A stretch of 64,000 nucleotides of DNA from Bacillota bacterium (GTDB taxonomy: Bacteria > Bacillota > Bacilli > Alicyclobacillales > SLC66). The stretch's first letter is position 1. Every line of letters begins with the position of its first letter. The DNA lies in the NCBI GenBank assembly GCA_021820975.1, contig JAKADA010000007.1, positions 1 to 64,000 of the forward strand, read 5' to 3'. The position numbers and the translations under genes are program-made. The notes under the pieces are model-generated. The model had not been told where the DNA came from and did not search any database. It saw only the letters and a program-made list of their open reading frames with translations. Shown here piece by piece: positions 35,949-46,440 of this stretch.

Positions 35949-37199
35949 TTACTGACCGAGACTCCCCATCTGCTGATAGAGTGAAAACATTGGCGAAATA
36001 ACCGCGATAATGATCGTCCCGACAATGGTGGTCAAAATAACGATCATCAGCGGTTCAATCAGCGTTTTTAAGCGATCGACCACGGCTTCCGTTTCCGCTT
36101 CATAAAAGTCAGCAATCTTAGACAGCATGAAATCCAGATTTCCTGTCTGCTCCCCCACCGTGATCATGTGCACGACAAGGGGTGGAAAGACCCAGGACTT
36201 TGAGAGAGGTTCTGACAAGGGTTGCCCCGCTGTTAAACTATCGGACGAACCGAGAAGGGCCCGGGCTACGACCTCATTTTCTACCGCATCGGCAGTAAGT
36301 TTCAGTGCCTGCAAGATCGGGACGGAACTTGCAAAAAGCGATCCTAGCGTCCGCGACATCCTCGCTACAGCCGACTTTTGCAAAAGCGGTCCAAACACGG
36401 GCAGCTTAAGCAGCACGACGTCCCGGTAGTATCGTGCCGTCGGCTTTCTGATCAGCCAGAAATACAACACAACTATCCCGATCAAAAAGACGATGATCAG
36501 ATACCAGAACTGCACGAAAAAGTGCGAAACGCTCATGACGATTCTTGTAGCAAGCGGCAGTTGGGCATGAAAACTCGCAAAAAGTCCGACAAATGTAGGT
36601 ATTACGGTAGTCATCAGGATAAACACGACAGCAATTGCCATAATCGATACAATCAAGGGATACGTCATGGCAGACTTGATCTTCTCACTGGTGTAGTGCT
36701 CTTTTTCAAAAAAGACAGCAAGTTTTTCAAGAACACCGTCAAGATTTCCTGAGACTTCACCTGCCCGAACCATGTTGATAAATAATGTGGGAAAGATGTC
36801 CGGCCGTTCCGCGGCTGAATCGGACAATTGCGATCCGTTGCGCAGTTTTGCCGCCACTTCTTCAAGTGCTTTGGCAAACGGCTTGCGCTCCGTTTGCTGC
36901 GCCAACACGCGAACACCATCTGCTACCGTCACACCAGCCTTCATCAAAGTTGCCAATTGCCTAGTAAAAATAGCGAAATCGTTGCCTTTGACTTTCCTTC
37001 CAAAATGAATTTCCATTGATAAAAAACTGTTCTCACTTGGCTTAAGAAGGGTTTGCCAGCCCTTTTCTTCCCATAGCTTCGTGACGTAGACGCCTTGTTC
37101 ACGAAGGTTTGTGATCACCATCTCGGGTGTCTCGGCAGCGAGTTTTCCACGCGACACTCTGCCCAGCCGATCAACCGCCTGATACGAAAATGTCGCCAC
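35949..37199 (-). CDS. pilC: PilC, type IV pilus platform protein
   Basis: This 416-residue GspF-family protein has two homologous cytosolic helical domains (FTRQLATLMKAGVTVADGV and LGSLFASSVPILQALKL) and three membrane segments. It opens ATFSYQAVDRLGR, as PilC proteins do. The start is GTG 37197-37199 behind GGGGG. It lies between pilT and the major pilin and recruits PilB and PilT. Confidence 0.92.
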   Translation of the reverse strand: MATFSYQAVDRLGRVSRGKLAAETPEMVITNLREQGVYVTKLWEEKGWQTLLKPSENSFLSMEIHFGRKVKGNDFAIFTRQLATLMKAGVTVADGVRVLAQQTERKPFAKALEEVAAKLRNGSQLSDSAAERPDIFPTLFINMVRAGEVSGNLDGVLEKLAVFFEKEHYTSEKIKSAMTYPLIVSIMAIAVVFILMTTVIPTFVGLFASFHAQLPLATRIVMSVSHFFVQFWYLIIVFLIGIVVLYFWLIRKPTARYYRDVVLLKLPVFGPLLQKSAVARMSRTLGSLFASSVPILQALKLTADAVENEVVARALLGSSDSLTAGQPLSEPLSKSWVFPPLVVHMITVGEQTGNLDFMLSKIADFYEAETEAVVDRLKTLIEPLMIVILTTIVGTIIIAVISPMFSLYQQMGSLGQ

Positions 37200-37209
37200 G
37201 AAATCCCCC

Positions 37210-38247
37210 CTAGTACGACTTATCCAATTGTTGCAAGACCGATTCGGACAACATACCCGATGCGATTAACTCGCGCAGATGCATTTCCATCGTCTGCATC
37301 CCGACGGCACGATTGGTTTGCAAAACAGAGCGAATCTGGTGACCTTTCTCTGAACGAATCAAGTTGGCTACAGCCGGTGTATTAACCAATATCTCCAGCG
37401 CAGCGACTCGTCCGTCACCATCTTTTGTCTTATACAACCGTTGTGACAAGATTCCTTGCAAGACGGCCGATAATTGAATGCGTACTTGTGGTTGCTGATT
37501 CGCTGGAAACACATCAATAATCCGATCGATCGTCTGAACAGCATCGCTTGTATGCAATGTAGCAAATACGAGATGCCCCGTCTCAGCCGCTGTGATCGCC
37601 GTACTTATCGTCTCAAGATCCCGCATCTCACCCACTAAAATAACATCTGGATCTTGGCGAAGCGCAGCTCGTAAAGCAGGACCAAAACCATGCGTGTCAA
37701 GACCAATTTCTCGTTGATCAATGACAGATAAGCGATGAGAATGAAGGTATTCAATCGGATCTTCTAACGTAATAATGTGTCGTCGCACTGTTTGATTGAT
37801 ATGGTTGATCAGTGCTGCAAGCGACGTTGATTTGCCACTTCCCGTCGGTCCTGTCACTAACACCAACCCATGCTGTTTTTGCGCAAATGTCCGCACCACG
37901 GAAGGCAGATGAAGACTATCGAGATCAGGTACGGCATTTGGTACAAGACGCGCAGCGATGCTACAACATCCACGTTGACGATACACATTGATACGGAGCC
38001 GCGTCGTACCTGGAACACTATAGGAAAAATCAATTTCTCCCGTTTCAATAAATCGCTTCCATTGCGTTTCGGTCATAATCGAGCGAGCCATTGATTCCGT
38101 ATCTGCAGGACGCAAAACATCACCTTGTGCGGACAGTTCACCATGCACCCGATAGACCGGAGCCACGTTCACTGAAATATGCACATCAGACGCACCTTTG
38201 TTATGCGCTTCTCGAAAGATATCGATGAGATCCATCCAAAGCATCAC
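37210..38247 (-). CDS. pilT: PilT, pilus retraction ATPase
   Basis: This 345-residue ATPase powers pilus retraction and twitching. Walker A is TGPTGSGKST (about 130-139), the Asp box is ITLEDPIEY, Walker B DPDVILVGEMRD, and the C-terminus lacks the zinc cluster found in PilB. The gene overlaps the pilB stop by 4 bp. A dedicated retraction motor points to a functional T4aP rather than only a pseudopilus. Confidence 0.93.
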   Translation of the reverse strand: MMLWMDLIDIFREAHNKGASDVHISVNVAPVYRVHGELSAQGDVLRPADTESMARSIMTETQWKRFIETGEIDFSYSVPGTTRLRINVYRQRGCCSIAARLVPNAVPDLDSLHLPSVVRTFAQKQHGLVLVTGPTGSGKSTSLAALINHINQTVRRHIITLEDPIEYLHSHRLSVIDQREIGLDTHGFGPALRAALRQDPDVILVGEMRDLETISTAITAAETGHLVFATLHTSDAVQTIDRIIDVFPANQQPQVRIQLSAVLQGILSQRLYKTKDGDGRVAALEILVNTPAVANLIRSEKGHQIRSVLQTNRAVGMQTMEMHLRELIASGMLSESVLQQLDKSY

Positions 38248-39899
38248 TCCCGCATCGTGACTCGCATGACTTCCTCTACTGTAGTGATGCCTAAAGCTGC
38301 TTTTTGCAAGCCATCTTCTTGCATCGATCGAAACTGTTGTGATAACACATAATCACGAAGTTCTTTCTCCGATCGACGATTGACAATGAGCGAACGAAGA
38401 TTTTCATCTGTCTTAACGATCTCATGAATAGCGATTCGTCCACGATAACCCGTTTTTGTGCAATAACCGCATCCTCGTCCACGCATCAGGTGTTCCACAC
38501 TAAACCCATACTGAGAAAGCCATGCCATTTCTGCAGGTGTAGGTGTATAGTGTTCAGCACATTCCGAGCAGACACGACGAACTAAGCGCTGAGCGACAAC
38601 ACCTACGAGTGACGAAGCAACTAAAAAAGACTCAATCCCCATATCCATCAAACGGGTAATGGTACTCACCGCATCATTGGTATGCAAAGTACTAAACACC
38701 AAATGGCCTGTTAGCGCCGCTCGTACAGCTACTTCAGCCGTTTCCGTGTCCCGAATTTCACCTACCATGATGATGTCAGGATCTTGCCGCAAGATCGAAC
38801 GCAAACCCCGTGCAAACGTCATCCCTACACTTTGATTCACTTGCACTTGGCTTAGGCCGGTCAATCGGTATTCGACAGGATCTTCAACCGTGATCACGTT
38901 CTTTTGCGGTGTTGCTACTGACCGTAACGCCGCATAGAGTGTTGACGTCTTACCACTACCTGTGGGACCCGTAATGAGAACAACACCGTGAGATGCTGAG
39001 ATCATCGATTGAAAATGAGTCGTATTTTCAGCAGATAGCCCTAAACGATTTACGTCCATCACGGCATTTCTTGCATCAAGTAAACGCAACACGCACTTTT
39101 CGCCATTCACTGTTGGCAAGGTTGAAACGCGAATGTCAATCATGTGCAACCCCAGATCAAACTGTATGCGTCCGTCTTGTGGAAGTCTTCGTTCCGCGAT
39201 ATTCAAATCGGACATGATCTTTATCCGAGCTGTGATCATGCCTTGCATATACTTCGGTAATGACTGTTGCGTTTGCAATAAACCATCGATCCGATAGCGG
39301 ACGAGCACCTCTTGGTCGTCAGGATCGATATGGATATCACTGACGCGCTGTTGTACCGCTTGATCGATAATCTGATTTACTAAGCGAACGACAGGCGACT
39401 CTTCATTCGTCACCTCTTGCTCTAGTTCATCTTCTTTCGGTACAAGTGATCGTAATTCTTCTACAGTTTCTGAAATGGTATAGACGCGTTCAATAAATGT
39501 AAGGATATCAGCACGGCTTGCAATCGCTGGATCAATGACAAAACCCGTACTCATACGAAGATCCTCAATGGCATAAAAGTCCATCGGATCCGCCATGGCC
39601 ACTGTCAGGTGGTTTTTCTCTTTCTTAACAGCGAGAGCCAAATATCGCCGTGCTAAGCCCTCCGGTATAAGTCGAACTATAGAAGGATCTAGAGGAAATC
39701 GAAACAAATTGATATGCGGAATTCCCAATTGAAATTCCAGCACTTCAATCAACTGCTCTTCTGTGAGGATTTTCTTGCGAATCAATAATTCGCCAAACTT
39801 TTCTTTGCTTGACTTTTGTGCCTCAAGAACATCAAGTAACTGTTCCTGTGAAATCATACCCATCTCAAGCAACAAGTCGCCAAGACGTACACGTTGCAT
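38244..39899 (-). CDS. pilB: PilB, pilus extension ATPase with MshEN-like N-terminus
   Basis: This 551-residue GspE-type ATPase drives pilin polymerisation. Residues 1 to about 60 carry two MshEN-like motifs: RLGDLLLEMGMISQEQL and KFGELLIRKKILTEEQL. MshEN domains bind c-di-GMP in some PilB/MshE proteins. Walker A GPTGSGKTS lies near 310, Walker B DPDIIMVGEIRD near 380, and a CSEC/CGYC zinc-type cluster near 435-470. ATG follows GAGGG. It heads the T4P locus. Confidence 0.93.
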   Translation of the reverse strand: MQRVRLGDLLLEMGMISQEQLLDVLEAQKSSKEKFGELLIRKKILTEEQLIEVLEFQLGIPHINLFRFPLDPSIVRLIPEGLARRYLALAVKKEKNHLTVAMADPMDFYAIEDLRMSTGFVIDPAIASRADILTFIERVYTISETVEELRSLVPKEDELEQEVTNEESPVVRLVNQIIDQAVQQRVSDIHIDPDDQEVLVRYRIDGLLQTQQSLPKYMQGMITARIKIMSDLNIAERRLPQDGRIQFDLGLHMIDIRVSTLPTVNGEKCVLRLLDARNAVMDVNRLGLSAENTTHFQSMISASHGVVLITGPTGSGKTSTLYAALRSVATPQKNVITVEDPVEYRLTGLSQVQVNQSVGMTFARGLRSILRQDPDIIMVGEIRDTETAEVAVRAALTGHLVFSTLHTNDAVSTITRLMDMGIESFLVASSLVGVVAQRLVRRVCSECAEHYTPTPAEMAWLSQYGFSVEHLMRGRGCGYCTKTGYRGRIAIHEIVKTDENLRSLIVNRRSEKELRDYVLSQQFRSMQEDGLQKAALGITTVEEVMRVTMRE

Positions 39900-40006
39900 A
39901 GGGATTCCCTCAGATTCGGCAAGATTTGTATTATGAGTTCATCTTTCGACAAAACCATTCACAAATCCTTTTCAAGTTCAGAGAAATAACTATAAATTTT
40001 CCGAAA

Positions 40007-40783
40007 TTAGTGTGACAAAAGTCGTAAATACGCTTGCAGCCATGTGTGCCCAAAAACGGCCGTCAGGATGACTCCCGTTGCGATGTGAGGCACGAAAGGG
40101 ATTTTTTGACGTGGTTGTAGTTTTCCTAATGCTCGCATAGAAAGGCCAATCAAAGCACCACTCGCTGAGGCAAAAATAAGCGATTCAACACCAAGTGCAG
40201 GGCCAAAAATCGCTCCAATAGAGAAATATAATTTGGCATCACCTAAACCCATATTGCCGCGTGAAATGATATGAATAAAAACAAGCAACAAAAAGCAAAC
40301 AAACGCACCAAGAATAGATGTTCCCCACGGAAGAACGCCTGCCATACCCGTCATCAATAAGACGATCACGGCACCTGGATACGTTAAAACATCTGGCACA
40401 CGCATCGAAGTTACATCCGTACCGACAGAAGCAACAAGCAACATCCAAAACACCCACCACGCGATCCTAGCTGGCAAGTAAGTCGTATGGTAAGCCGTAA
40501 ACAAAAAGAGCCCAGCAGTTAAAAGTTCTAATACGGGGTATCGTACAGCAATGGGACGATGACAATAATGACAACGACCGCGCAACATCAGCCAAGACAG
40601 TACAGGAACAAGTTCCCATGGCTGCAAAGCATGGTGGCAATCAGGACAATGCGACGAAGGAAACACAATGGATTCATGGCGCGGTACCCGATACGCCACG
40701 ACATTTAAGAAAGATCCAATAAAAGCGCCGATCACGCCAATAAAAATCATTTGCAAGCCCTGCAATGCACCACTTTCTGGCAA
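40007..40783 (-). CDS. pilD: Prepilin peptidase (PilD/ComC type A24 aspartic protease)
   Basis: This polytopic protease of about 258 residues cleaves and methylates prepilins. It has the zinc-type cysteine pairs CPDC and CHYC in the N-terminal loop and the catalytic Asp motifs TDVTSMRVPD and GLGDAK. Eight membrane segments are likely. The start is chosen at TTG 40781-40783 eight bases after GGGAGGG; ATG 40750 is an alternative closer to short homologues. This is the only prepilin peptidase in the window, though three prepilin-using systems are present. comC occupies this place before folC in B. subtilis. Confidence 0.9.
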   Translation of the reverse strand: MPESGALQGLQMIFIGVIGAFIGSFLNVVAYRVPRHESIVFPSSHCPDCHHALQPWELVPVLSWLMLRGRCHYCHRPIAVRYPVLELLTAGLFLFTAYHTTYLPARIAWWVFWMLLVASVGTDVTSMRVPDVLTYPGAVIVLLMTGMAGVLPWGTSILGAFVCFLLLVFIHIISRGNMGLGDAKLYFSIGAIFGPALGVESLIFASASGALIGLSMRALGKLQPRQKIPFVPHIATGVILTAVFGHTWLQAYLRLLSH

Positions 40784-40867
40784 ACAATGAACCCTCCCAC
40801 AAACCTCTCTCATGTCCAACCTTGTGTATGTTCGCCTAACAGCAAAAAATTCCTGCCTATTCTACTT

Positions 40868-40921
40868 AGGAAAAGCAAAAATCCATACATAACGCCAGAA
40901 TACAGCATCATGCATGGATTT
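40868..40921 (-). terminator. Probable terminator after murC
   Basis: On the minus strand AAATCCATGCAT and ATGTATGGATTT can pair over 12 bp (one wobble) around a 19-nt loop, followed by TTGCTTTTCC. It lies 15 bp after the murC stop, in the 150-bp gap before the prepilin peptidase gene. Confidence 0.6.
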
Positions 40922-40935
40922 CGTTTATCCTCGTC

Positions 40936-42363
40936 TCAAACGGTAGCTACATTTTCTCCATCGTGTATCGCCAACCATTGTGAAAGCTCTTTACCAACCT
41001 TCCAAATATCCCCTGCGCCCATTGTAATCACAACATCGCCAGGCATTACACTAGTTTGTAAATAATGTAAAACATCATCTTTTGTTGCTCGATATTTTGC
41101 CCGTGCATTACTTTGCGCGCAAATGGCATCAGTTAATAGGGATGCACTAACACCTGCGATAGGCTGTTCACCTGCTGGTGAATAAATATCAGTGATGATG
41201 ACATCATCCGCAAGTTCGAATGCTTTTGCAAATTCATTAAATAAGTGAAAAGTTCGTGTGTAACGTTGCGGTTGAAATACAGCAACGATACGACGATGGC
41301 TCACGCGAACAGCAGCGAGAGTCACTTTGATTTCTGTCGGATGATGAGCGTAATCGTCAATGATCGTAATGTCATTTTCATCATGAAGAACTTGCAACCT
41401 TCTCATGGCACCGCGAAATTCTTTTAACGACAGCGCAATCACCGAAAAAGGAATGCCCGCATGCAATGCCACCGCAATCGTCGCAAGAGCATTAGCGATA
41501 TTATGTCGACCGGGTACATGAAGTTCAAGTACACCGAGTAACTCCCCATGCCATAACACTTGACATTGTGAACCATGTTCATCAGTGTGAAGCACGGATA
41601 CAGTATAATCAGCATCATTACGATCAATGGCGTACGTCTGTACTACACATGAAACGTTTGGCAATAAGTCACGCACCGTTTCACTATCGATACATGCGAT
41701 CAACAAACCATCGGGTGTCACACGATTCATAAAAGCCAAGTACGCTTTCTTCAAATTAGCAAAATCACCATCATAATGTTCAAGATGATCAGCCTCGATA
41801 TTGGTTACGACGGCCACAGCTGGTGTGTAATTTAAAAAGGATCCATCGCTCTCATCAGCTTCTGCGATCACAAAATCCCCTTTGCCAGCCTTAGCGCCTA
41901 CGCCAAGATTTGAGACGATTCCACCAATCAAAAATGTCGGATCAAGGCCTGCTTGTTCCAATGCAAAAGCTACCATCGATGTGGTCGTCGTCTTGCCATG
42001 CGCACCTGCAATAGCAACACCTTGACCTTCTTGCATCACTTTAGCAAGCATTTGCGACCGATGCATAATTGGGATGTTTTGCTCACGAGCTGCCACAAGT
42101 TCTACATTGTCCTGTGCAACCGCTGTGGAATACACTACGTAATCCGCATGGCAAATATTTGCCGCATCGTGTCCAATGTGCACATCTGCACCGCGCGCCG
42201 TCAGCTTAGCAATATTGTCATGCATCGCGACATCGGATCCTGATACACGATAACCACGATCCAATAAAATACTGGCGATAGCGCCCATACCTGCTCCACC
42301 GATTCCCACGAAGTGAAAAAGGGGTCTGTGTTTCTGCTGCAATTCCGCGTGTTTTACCGCCAC
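40936..42363 (-). CDS. murC: UDP-N-acetylmuramate--L-alanine ligase
   Basis: This 475-residue ATP-dependent ligase adds L-alanine to UDP-MurNAc, the first amino acid of the peptidoglycan stem. It shows the N-terminal GIGGAGM dinucleotide-like loop, the P-loop AGAHGKTTTTS, the DDYAHHPTEI motif and the three Mur domains. The start is GTG 42361-42363 seven bases after GAGGTGG. It lies after folC, another Mur-ligase-fold enzyme. Confidence 0.96.
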   Translation of the reverse strand: MAVKHAELQQKHRPLFHFVGIGGAGMGAIASILLDRGYRVSGSDVAMHDNIAKLTARGADVHIGHDAANICHADYVVYSTAVAQDNVELVAAREQNIPIMHRSQMLAKVMQEGQGVAIAGAHGKTTTTSMVAFALEQAGLDPTFLIGGIVSNLGVGAKAGKGDFVIAEADESDGSFLNYTPAVAVVTNIEADHLEHYDGDFANLKKAYLAFMNRVTPDGLLIACIDSETVRDLLPNVSCVVQTYAIDRNDADYTVSVLHTDEHGSQCQVLWHGELLGVLELHVPGRHNIANALATIAVALHAGIPFSVIALSLKEFRGAMRRLQVLHDENDITIIDDYAHHPTEIKVTLAAVRVSHRRIVAVFQPQRYTRTFHLFNEFAKAFELADDVIITDIYSPAGEQPIAGVSASLLTDAICAQSNARAKYRATKDDVLHYLQTSVMPGDVVITMGAGDIWKVGKELSQWLAIHDGENVATV

Positions 42364-42402
42364 TTGGTGTCCACCTCACACATGCATTCAAGGTACAGCA
42401 TA

Positions 42403-43725
42403 TCACATTACAACTCGTCTGGCTTCTGCAATCGTATAGAGTGAACCTGAAACGACAATGGTATCCGTTACATCATGCGTCGAAACCCATTGTTTTGCCA
42501 TCAGCAAAGCATCCTGCACAAAAGATGAACAATCTACCTGAATCCCTTGGTGCATAATTCGATCAGCAACCCATGAAGCTAATGTATCACAAGGAAGTTT
42601 TCGTGCCGTACCCGGTGGTTCTGTCGCAACCACGTAACAAGCACCAGGCAAAATCTCCTCTAAAATACCTGCTACATCCTTATCTTCTAAAACACCAAGT
42701 ACTAAAGCATAACTCGTTATACCGAGCGACAAAAGTCCCATTTTTAAAGCTTTTGCACCTGCAGGATTATGTGCTCCATCAAGCAGAATTTTCAGGTCAT
42801 GCGCCACAAGTTCCATTCGCCCAGGCCACTTGGCTAAACGTAAACCGACACGAACTGCATCATCCGAAATTTGATAGCCAACTTCTTGCAAACATTCTAT
42901 CGCAGCTAGTGACGTCGCTGCATTTTGTGCCTGATGCGGCCCAAGCAAAGAAATCTGTAGGCCATAAAAATCATGCCGACGTCCGAAATACGAAAATCGC
43001 TGCAAGTTCTGTCTTGTAAAAGCATCTTCAATAACAAAACGAAAATCACGAAAACTACGATAGAGTGGGGTTGCTTTATCTGCAGCAATACGAGCAATCA
43101 CGGCAAGCGATGTCCCAGAAGCTCCCGTGACTACAGGCACGTTTTCCTTTATAATTCCCGCTTTATCAAAAGCAATTTGTTCGACACGATCACCAAGAAT
43201 TTTCATGTGATCCAAAGCGACATTGGTGATAACAGCCACATCTGGGGTCACGACATTTGTCGCATCATACCGCCCACCAAGTCCCGTTTCCCACACAACG
43301 ACATCAACGTTCTGTTGCTTGAAATACAATAAAGCCATGACCGTCGATACTTCAAATTCTGTCGGCTGTAACTCATCATCATCAGGTAAAGTCTCGATGA
43401 TCGCCTTTACCTGATTGGCACATAGGACAAGGTCCTTCTCTTCGATCCATTGACCATTGACTGATATCCGTTCAGCATAATGCGTCAAGGATGGAGAGAT
43501 ATATTGTCCAACACGGTACCCCGCGCACTGTAAGATGCTTGACAAAAAAGCACACGTCGAACCTTTACCATTCGTGCCAGCGACATGAACAAAATGCAAG
43601 GATCGTTCCGGGTTTGCCAAAGCATCGAGTAAACGTGTTGTGCGCAAAAGTCCGGGGCGAATACCAAAGCGCTGTCTGGATGATAGAAAATCCAGAACCT
43701 CGTCTGCTGTTACCCATGGGCTCAT
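42403..43725 (-). CDS. folC: Folylpolyglutamate/dihydrofolate synthase
   Basis: This 440-residue Mur-ligase-fold enzyme adds glutamate to folates. The P-loop VAGTNGKGST lies near residues 46-55 and the second signature LLDGAHNPAGA near 305. It sits between valS and murC, close to comC/pilD, as in B. subtilis. Confidence 0.95.
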   Translation of the reverse strand: MSPWVTADEVLDFLSSRQRFGIRPGLLRTTRLLDALANPERSLHFVHVAGTNGKGSTCAFLSSILQCAGYRVGQYISPSLTHYAERISVNGQWIEEKDLVLCANQVKAIIETLPDDDELQPTEFEVSTVMALLYFKQQNVDVVVWETGLGGRYDATNVVTPDVAVITNVALDHMKILGDRVEQIAFDKAGIIKENVPVVTGASGTSLAVIARIAADKATPLYRSFRDFRFVIEDAFTRQNLQRFSYFGRRHDFYGLQISLLGPHQAQNAATSLAAIECLQEVGYQISDDAVRVGLRLAKWPGRMELVAHDLKILLDGAHNPAGAKALKMGLLSLGITSYALVLGVLEDKDVAGILEEILPGACYVVATEPPGTARKLPCDTLASWVADRIMHQGIQVDCSSFVQDALLMAKQWVSTHDVTDTIVVSGSLYTIAEARRVVM

Positions 43726-43760
43726 GATTTTACCATCCTATTCATCACCTTGTCCTAATG

Positions 43761-46418
43761 TCACTTCGAAAGCGAATCGAGCATTGCAATCACCTTATCG
43801 CGCTTTTCTTCATAATCACGCAGTTTTTCCCGCTCTTTTTGCACCACCTCATCAGGAGCACGTTCTACAAACGAGGCATTCTGTAGTTTCTTGATTAAAC
43901 GCATAACTTCGAAATCAAAATTCTGCTTCTCTTTTTGTAATCGTTCATGCTCTGCTGCCTTATCAATAAGACCCTCCATAGACAACATGACTTCAACATC
44001 GGTCAATACTGTCACTAAGCGATCTTGAGGGACATTGGGCTGCGTTTCGATCACAAGACTAAGAGGATTGCATAATCGTTCGATATAAGGTGCAGTGCTC
44101 TTAACCATGGCAAGGCGTTCATCACTTACCTTTAAAATAATAGGTACAGGTTTTGACAACGGTAAGTTAGCATCATGACGCAGCGTACGAACAGCACGAA
44201 TGATATCCATAAGGAGATTCATCGAAGCCATCGCATCGCGGTCGATCCATGCGCCATCAAGATGAGGAAACTCTGCTTTCATGATCGTCTCACCGAAAGT
44301 CGGCAAAGCCTGCCAAATTTCTTCAGTAACAAACGGCATCATGGGGTGCAGTAACCGTAACGCTTGGTCAAGCACAAAAACGAGCGTTTCTTTCGTCGAT
44401 GCTTTCTTGGCTTCATTTTTCCCATATAAATGAACCTTTGAAGTTTCAATGTACCAATCACAAAAATCGTTCCAGAAAAATTCATAGATCGTTTTACCCG
44501 CTTCAGCGAAGTCAAAAGCTTCCAGTTGCGACGTTGCAACTTCGATAGTTTCATCCAAGCGGTGCAGGATATAGCGATCAACCACATCAAGTTGTTCCCT
44601 TTGCGGTGCTTGCATCTTTTGCACGTCGGTTGTATTCATCGTGACAAAGCGAGCGGCATTCCAAATTTTCGTTACAAGACCTTGCGCACTTTCCATACGT
44701 TCGGTGTAAAATCGCATATCTTGACCCAACGTAGCTCCTGTTACCAGCATAAAGCGCAACGCATCTGCACTGTACTGATCGATGACTTCCATCGGATCGA
44801 TGCCGTTACCAAGACTCTTTGATAACTTTCTACCTTGTGCGTCTCGTAACAAACCATGCATCAATACGTGACGAAATGGTGCTTTTTCGGTAAACGCTAA
44901 TGACGTAAAAATCATACGTGCTACCCAAAAATAAATAATGTCAAAACCGGTTACAAGCACTTGTGTTGGAAAATAGCGCTGCAAATCGTCTGTTTTATCT
45001 GGCCAACCCATCGTTGAAAATGGCCATAACGCTGAAGAAAACCATGTATCAAGTACATCCTCATCCTGATGAAGATGTGTTGATCCACACGCTCTACACA
45101 CATGCGGGTCTTCACGTTCTACGATGACTTCATGACAATCATCGCAATAAAAAGCAGGAATACGATGTCCCCACCATAATTGTCGGGAAATACACCAATC
45201 TTTAATGTTGTCTAACCAATGTGTATATATCTTCGAAAAACGGTCAGGTACAAAACTAACTTCACCTTGATCAACTGCTTTTTGCGCTGGTATGGCCAAT
45301 GGTTCCATTTTTACAAACCACTGTGTCGATAACCAGGGTTCAATTATCGTACTACAACGTTCGCAATGACCAACAGCGTGGGTGTGGCTTTCCTTGTGTA
45401 AAATACCTAATGCGCTTAACTCTTCCTCAATCTTCTTACGAGCAGCAAAACGATCCATCCCCGCAAATTGCCCTGCTTCGTCATTTAGCGTACCTGTTTT
45501 CGTCATCACATTGATGGCTTTGAGATGGTGGCGTAACCCGACTTCAAAATCATTAGGATCATGCGCAGGTGTGATCTTTACAGCACCTGTACCGAATTCT
45601 TTCTCGACATACTCATCCGCGATTACCGGGATTTCACGATGAATAAACGGTAAGATAAGTTTTTTTCCAATAAAATGCTGGTAACGTTCGTCATCAGGAT
45701 GGACAGCCACAGCCACATCACCAAACATCGTTTCCGGGCGTGTAGTGGCGATCGTTAAAGCCCCCGTACCGTCCGAGAAGGGATACGCGATATGATATAA
45801 TGCTCCATTTGTGTCCTCATGTTCAACTTCGATATCCGATAAAGCTGTTTCACAACGCGGGCACCAATGAATAATGTAATTACCCCGATAAATCAGCCCT
45901 TTTTCATAAAAACGAACAAAAACTTCGCGTACTGCTTTCGATAGGCCCTCATCCATCGTAAAACGTTCACGTGAAAAATCGCAAGAAGCACCTAGCCGTT
46001 TTAATTGTTGCCGAATCGTTGTGGCGTATTCTTCCTTCCAGTCCCATACACGTTTCACAAACGCTTCACGACCAAGATCGTGGCGTGTCTTTCCTTCCGT
46101 TTTCAACAATTGGGACTCAACACGTGTTTGTGTCGCAATACCGGCATGATCCATTCCTGGCATCCAAAGTGCATCGAACCCTTGCATCCGCTTCATGCGG
46201 ATTAAAAGATCTTGCATCGCGTTGTCAAGTGCATGTCCAATATGCAATACACCTGTTACATTCGGAGGTGGCATGACAATAGAATAAGGTTTTTTCGTCT
46301 TATCATTTCCTGCTTTGAAAAAACCTTTTGTAAGCCACCAATCATACAGTCGGCCTTCCATTTCTTTGGCATTATATACCCCTAAGGCAGGTCGTTCACC
46401 TGCAACTTGGTTCCCCAT
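43761..46418 (-). CDS. valS: Valyl-tRNA synthetase
   Basis: This 885-residue class I synthetase charges tRNA-Val. HIGH lies at 59-62 in PPNVTGVLHIGHA, and the KMSKS loop is KLSKS near 530. An editing domain (TIATTRPETMFGDVAVAVHP) and a C-terminal coiled coil (EHERLQKEKQNFDFEVM) are present. It is preceded by a T-box leader with its own terminator and promoter, so expression should rise when uncharged tRNA-Val accumulates. Confidence 0.97.
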   Translation of the reverse strand: MGNQVAGERPALGVYNAKEMEGRLYDWWLTKGFFKAGNDKTKKPYSIVMPPPNVTGVLHIGHALDNAMQDLLIRMKRMQGFDALWMPGMDHAGIATQTRVESQLLKTEGKTRHDLGREAFVKRVWDWKEEYATTIRQQLKRLGASCDFSRERFTMDEGLSKAVREVFVRFYEKGLIYRGNYIIHWCPRCETALSDIEVEHEDTNGALYHIAYPFSDGTGALTIATTRPETMFGDVAVAVHPDDERYQHFIGKKLILPFIHREIPVIADEYVEKEFGTGAVKITPAHDPNDFEVGLRHHLKAINVMTKTGTLNDEAGQFAGMDRFAARKKIEEELSALGILHKESHTHAVGHCERCSTIIEPWLSTQWFVKMEPLAIPAQKAVDQGEVSFVPDRFSKIYTHWLDNIKDWCISRQLWWGHRIPAFYCDDCHEVIVEREDPHVCRACGSTHLHQDEDVLDTWFSSALWPFSTMGWPDKTDDLQRYFPTQVLVTGFDIIYFWVARMIFTSLAFTEKAPFRHVLMHGLLRDAQGRKLSKSLGNGIDPMEVIDQYSADALRFMLVTGATLGQDMRFYTERMESAQGLVTKIWNAARFVTMNTTDVQKMQAPQREQLDVVDRYILHRLDETIEVATSQLEAFDFAEAGKTIYEFFWNDFCDWYIETSKVHLYGKNEAKKASTKETLVFVLDQALRLLHPMMPFVTEEIWQALPTFGETIMKAEFPHLDGAWIDRDAMASMNLLMDIIRAVRTLRHDANLPLSKPVPIILKVSDERLAMVKSTAPYIERLCNPLSLVIETQPNVPQDRLVTVLTDVEVMLSMEGLIDKAAEHERLQKEKQNFDFEVMRLIKKLQNASFVERAPDEVVQKEREKLRDYEEKRDKVIAMLDSLSK

Positions 46419-46440
46419 CGTCTATTTCCTCCTTAAAAAT

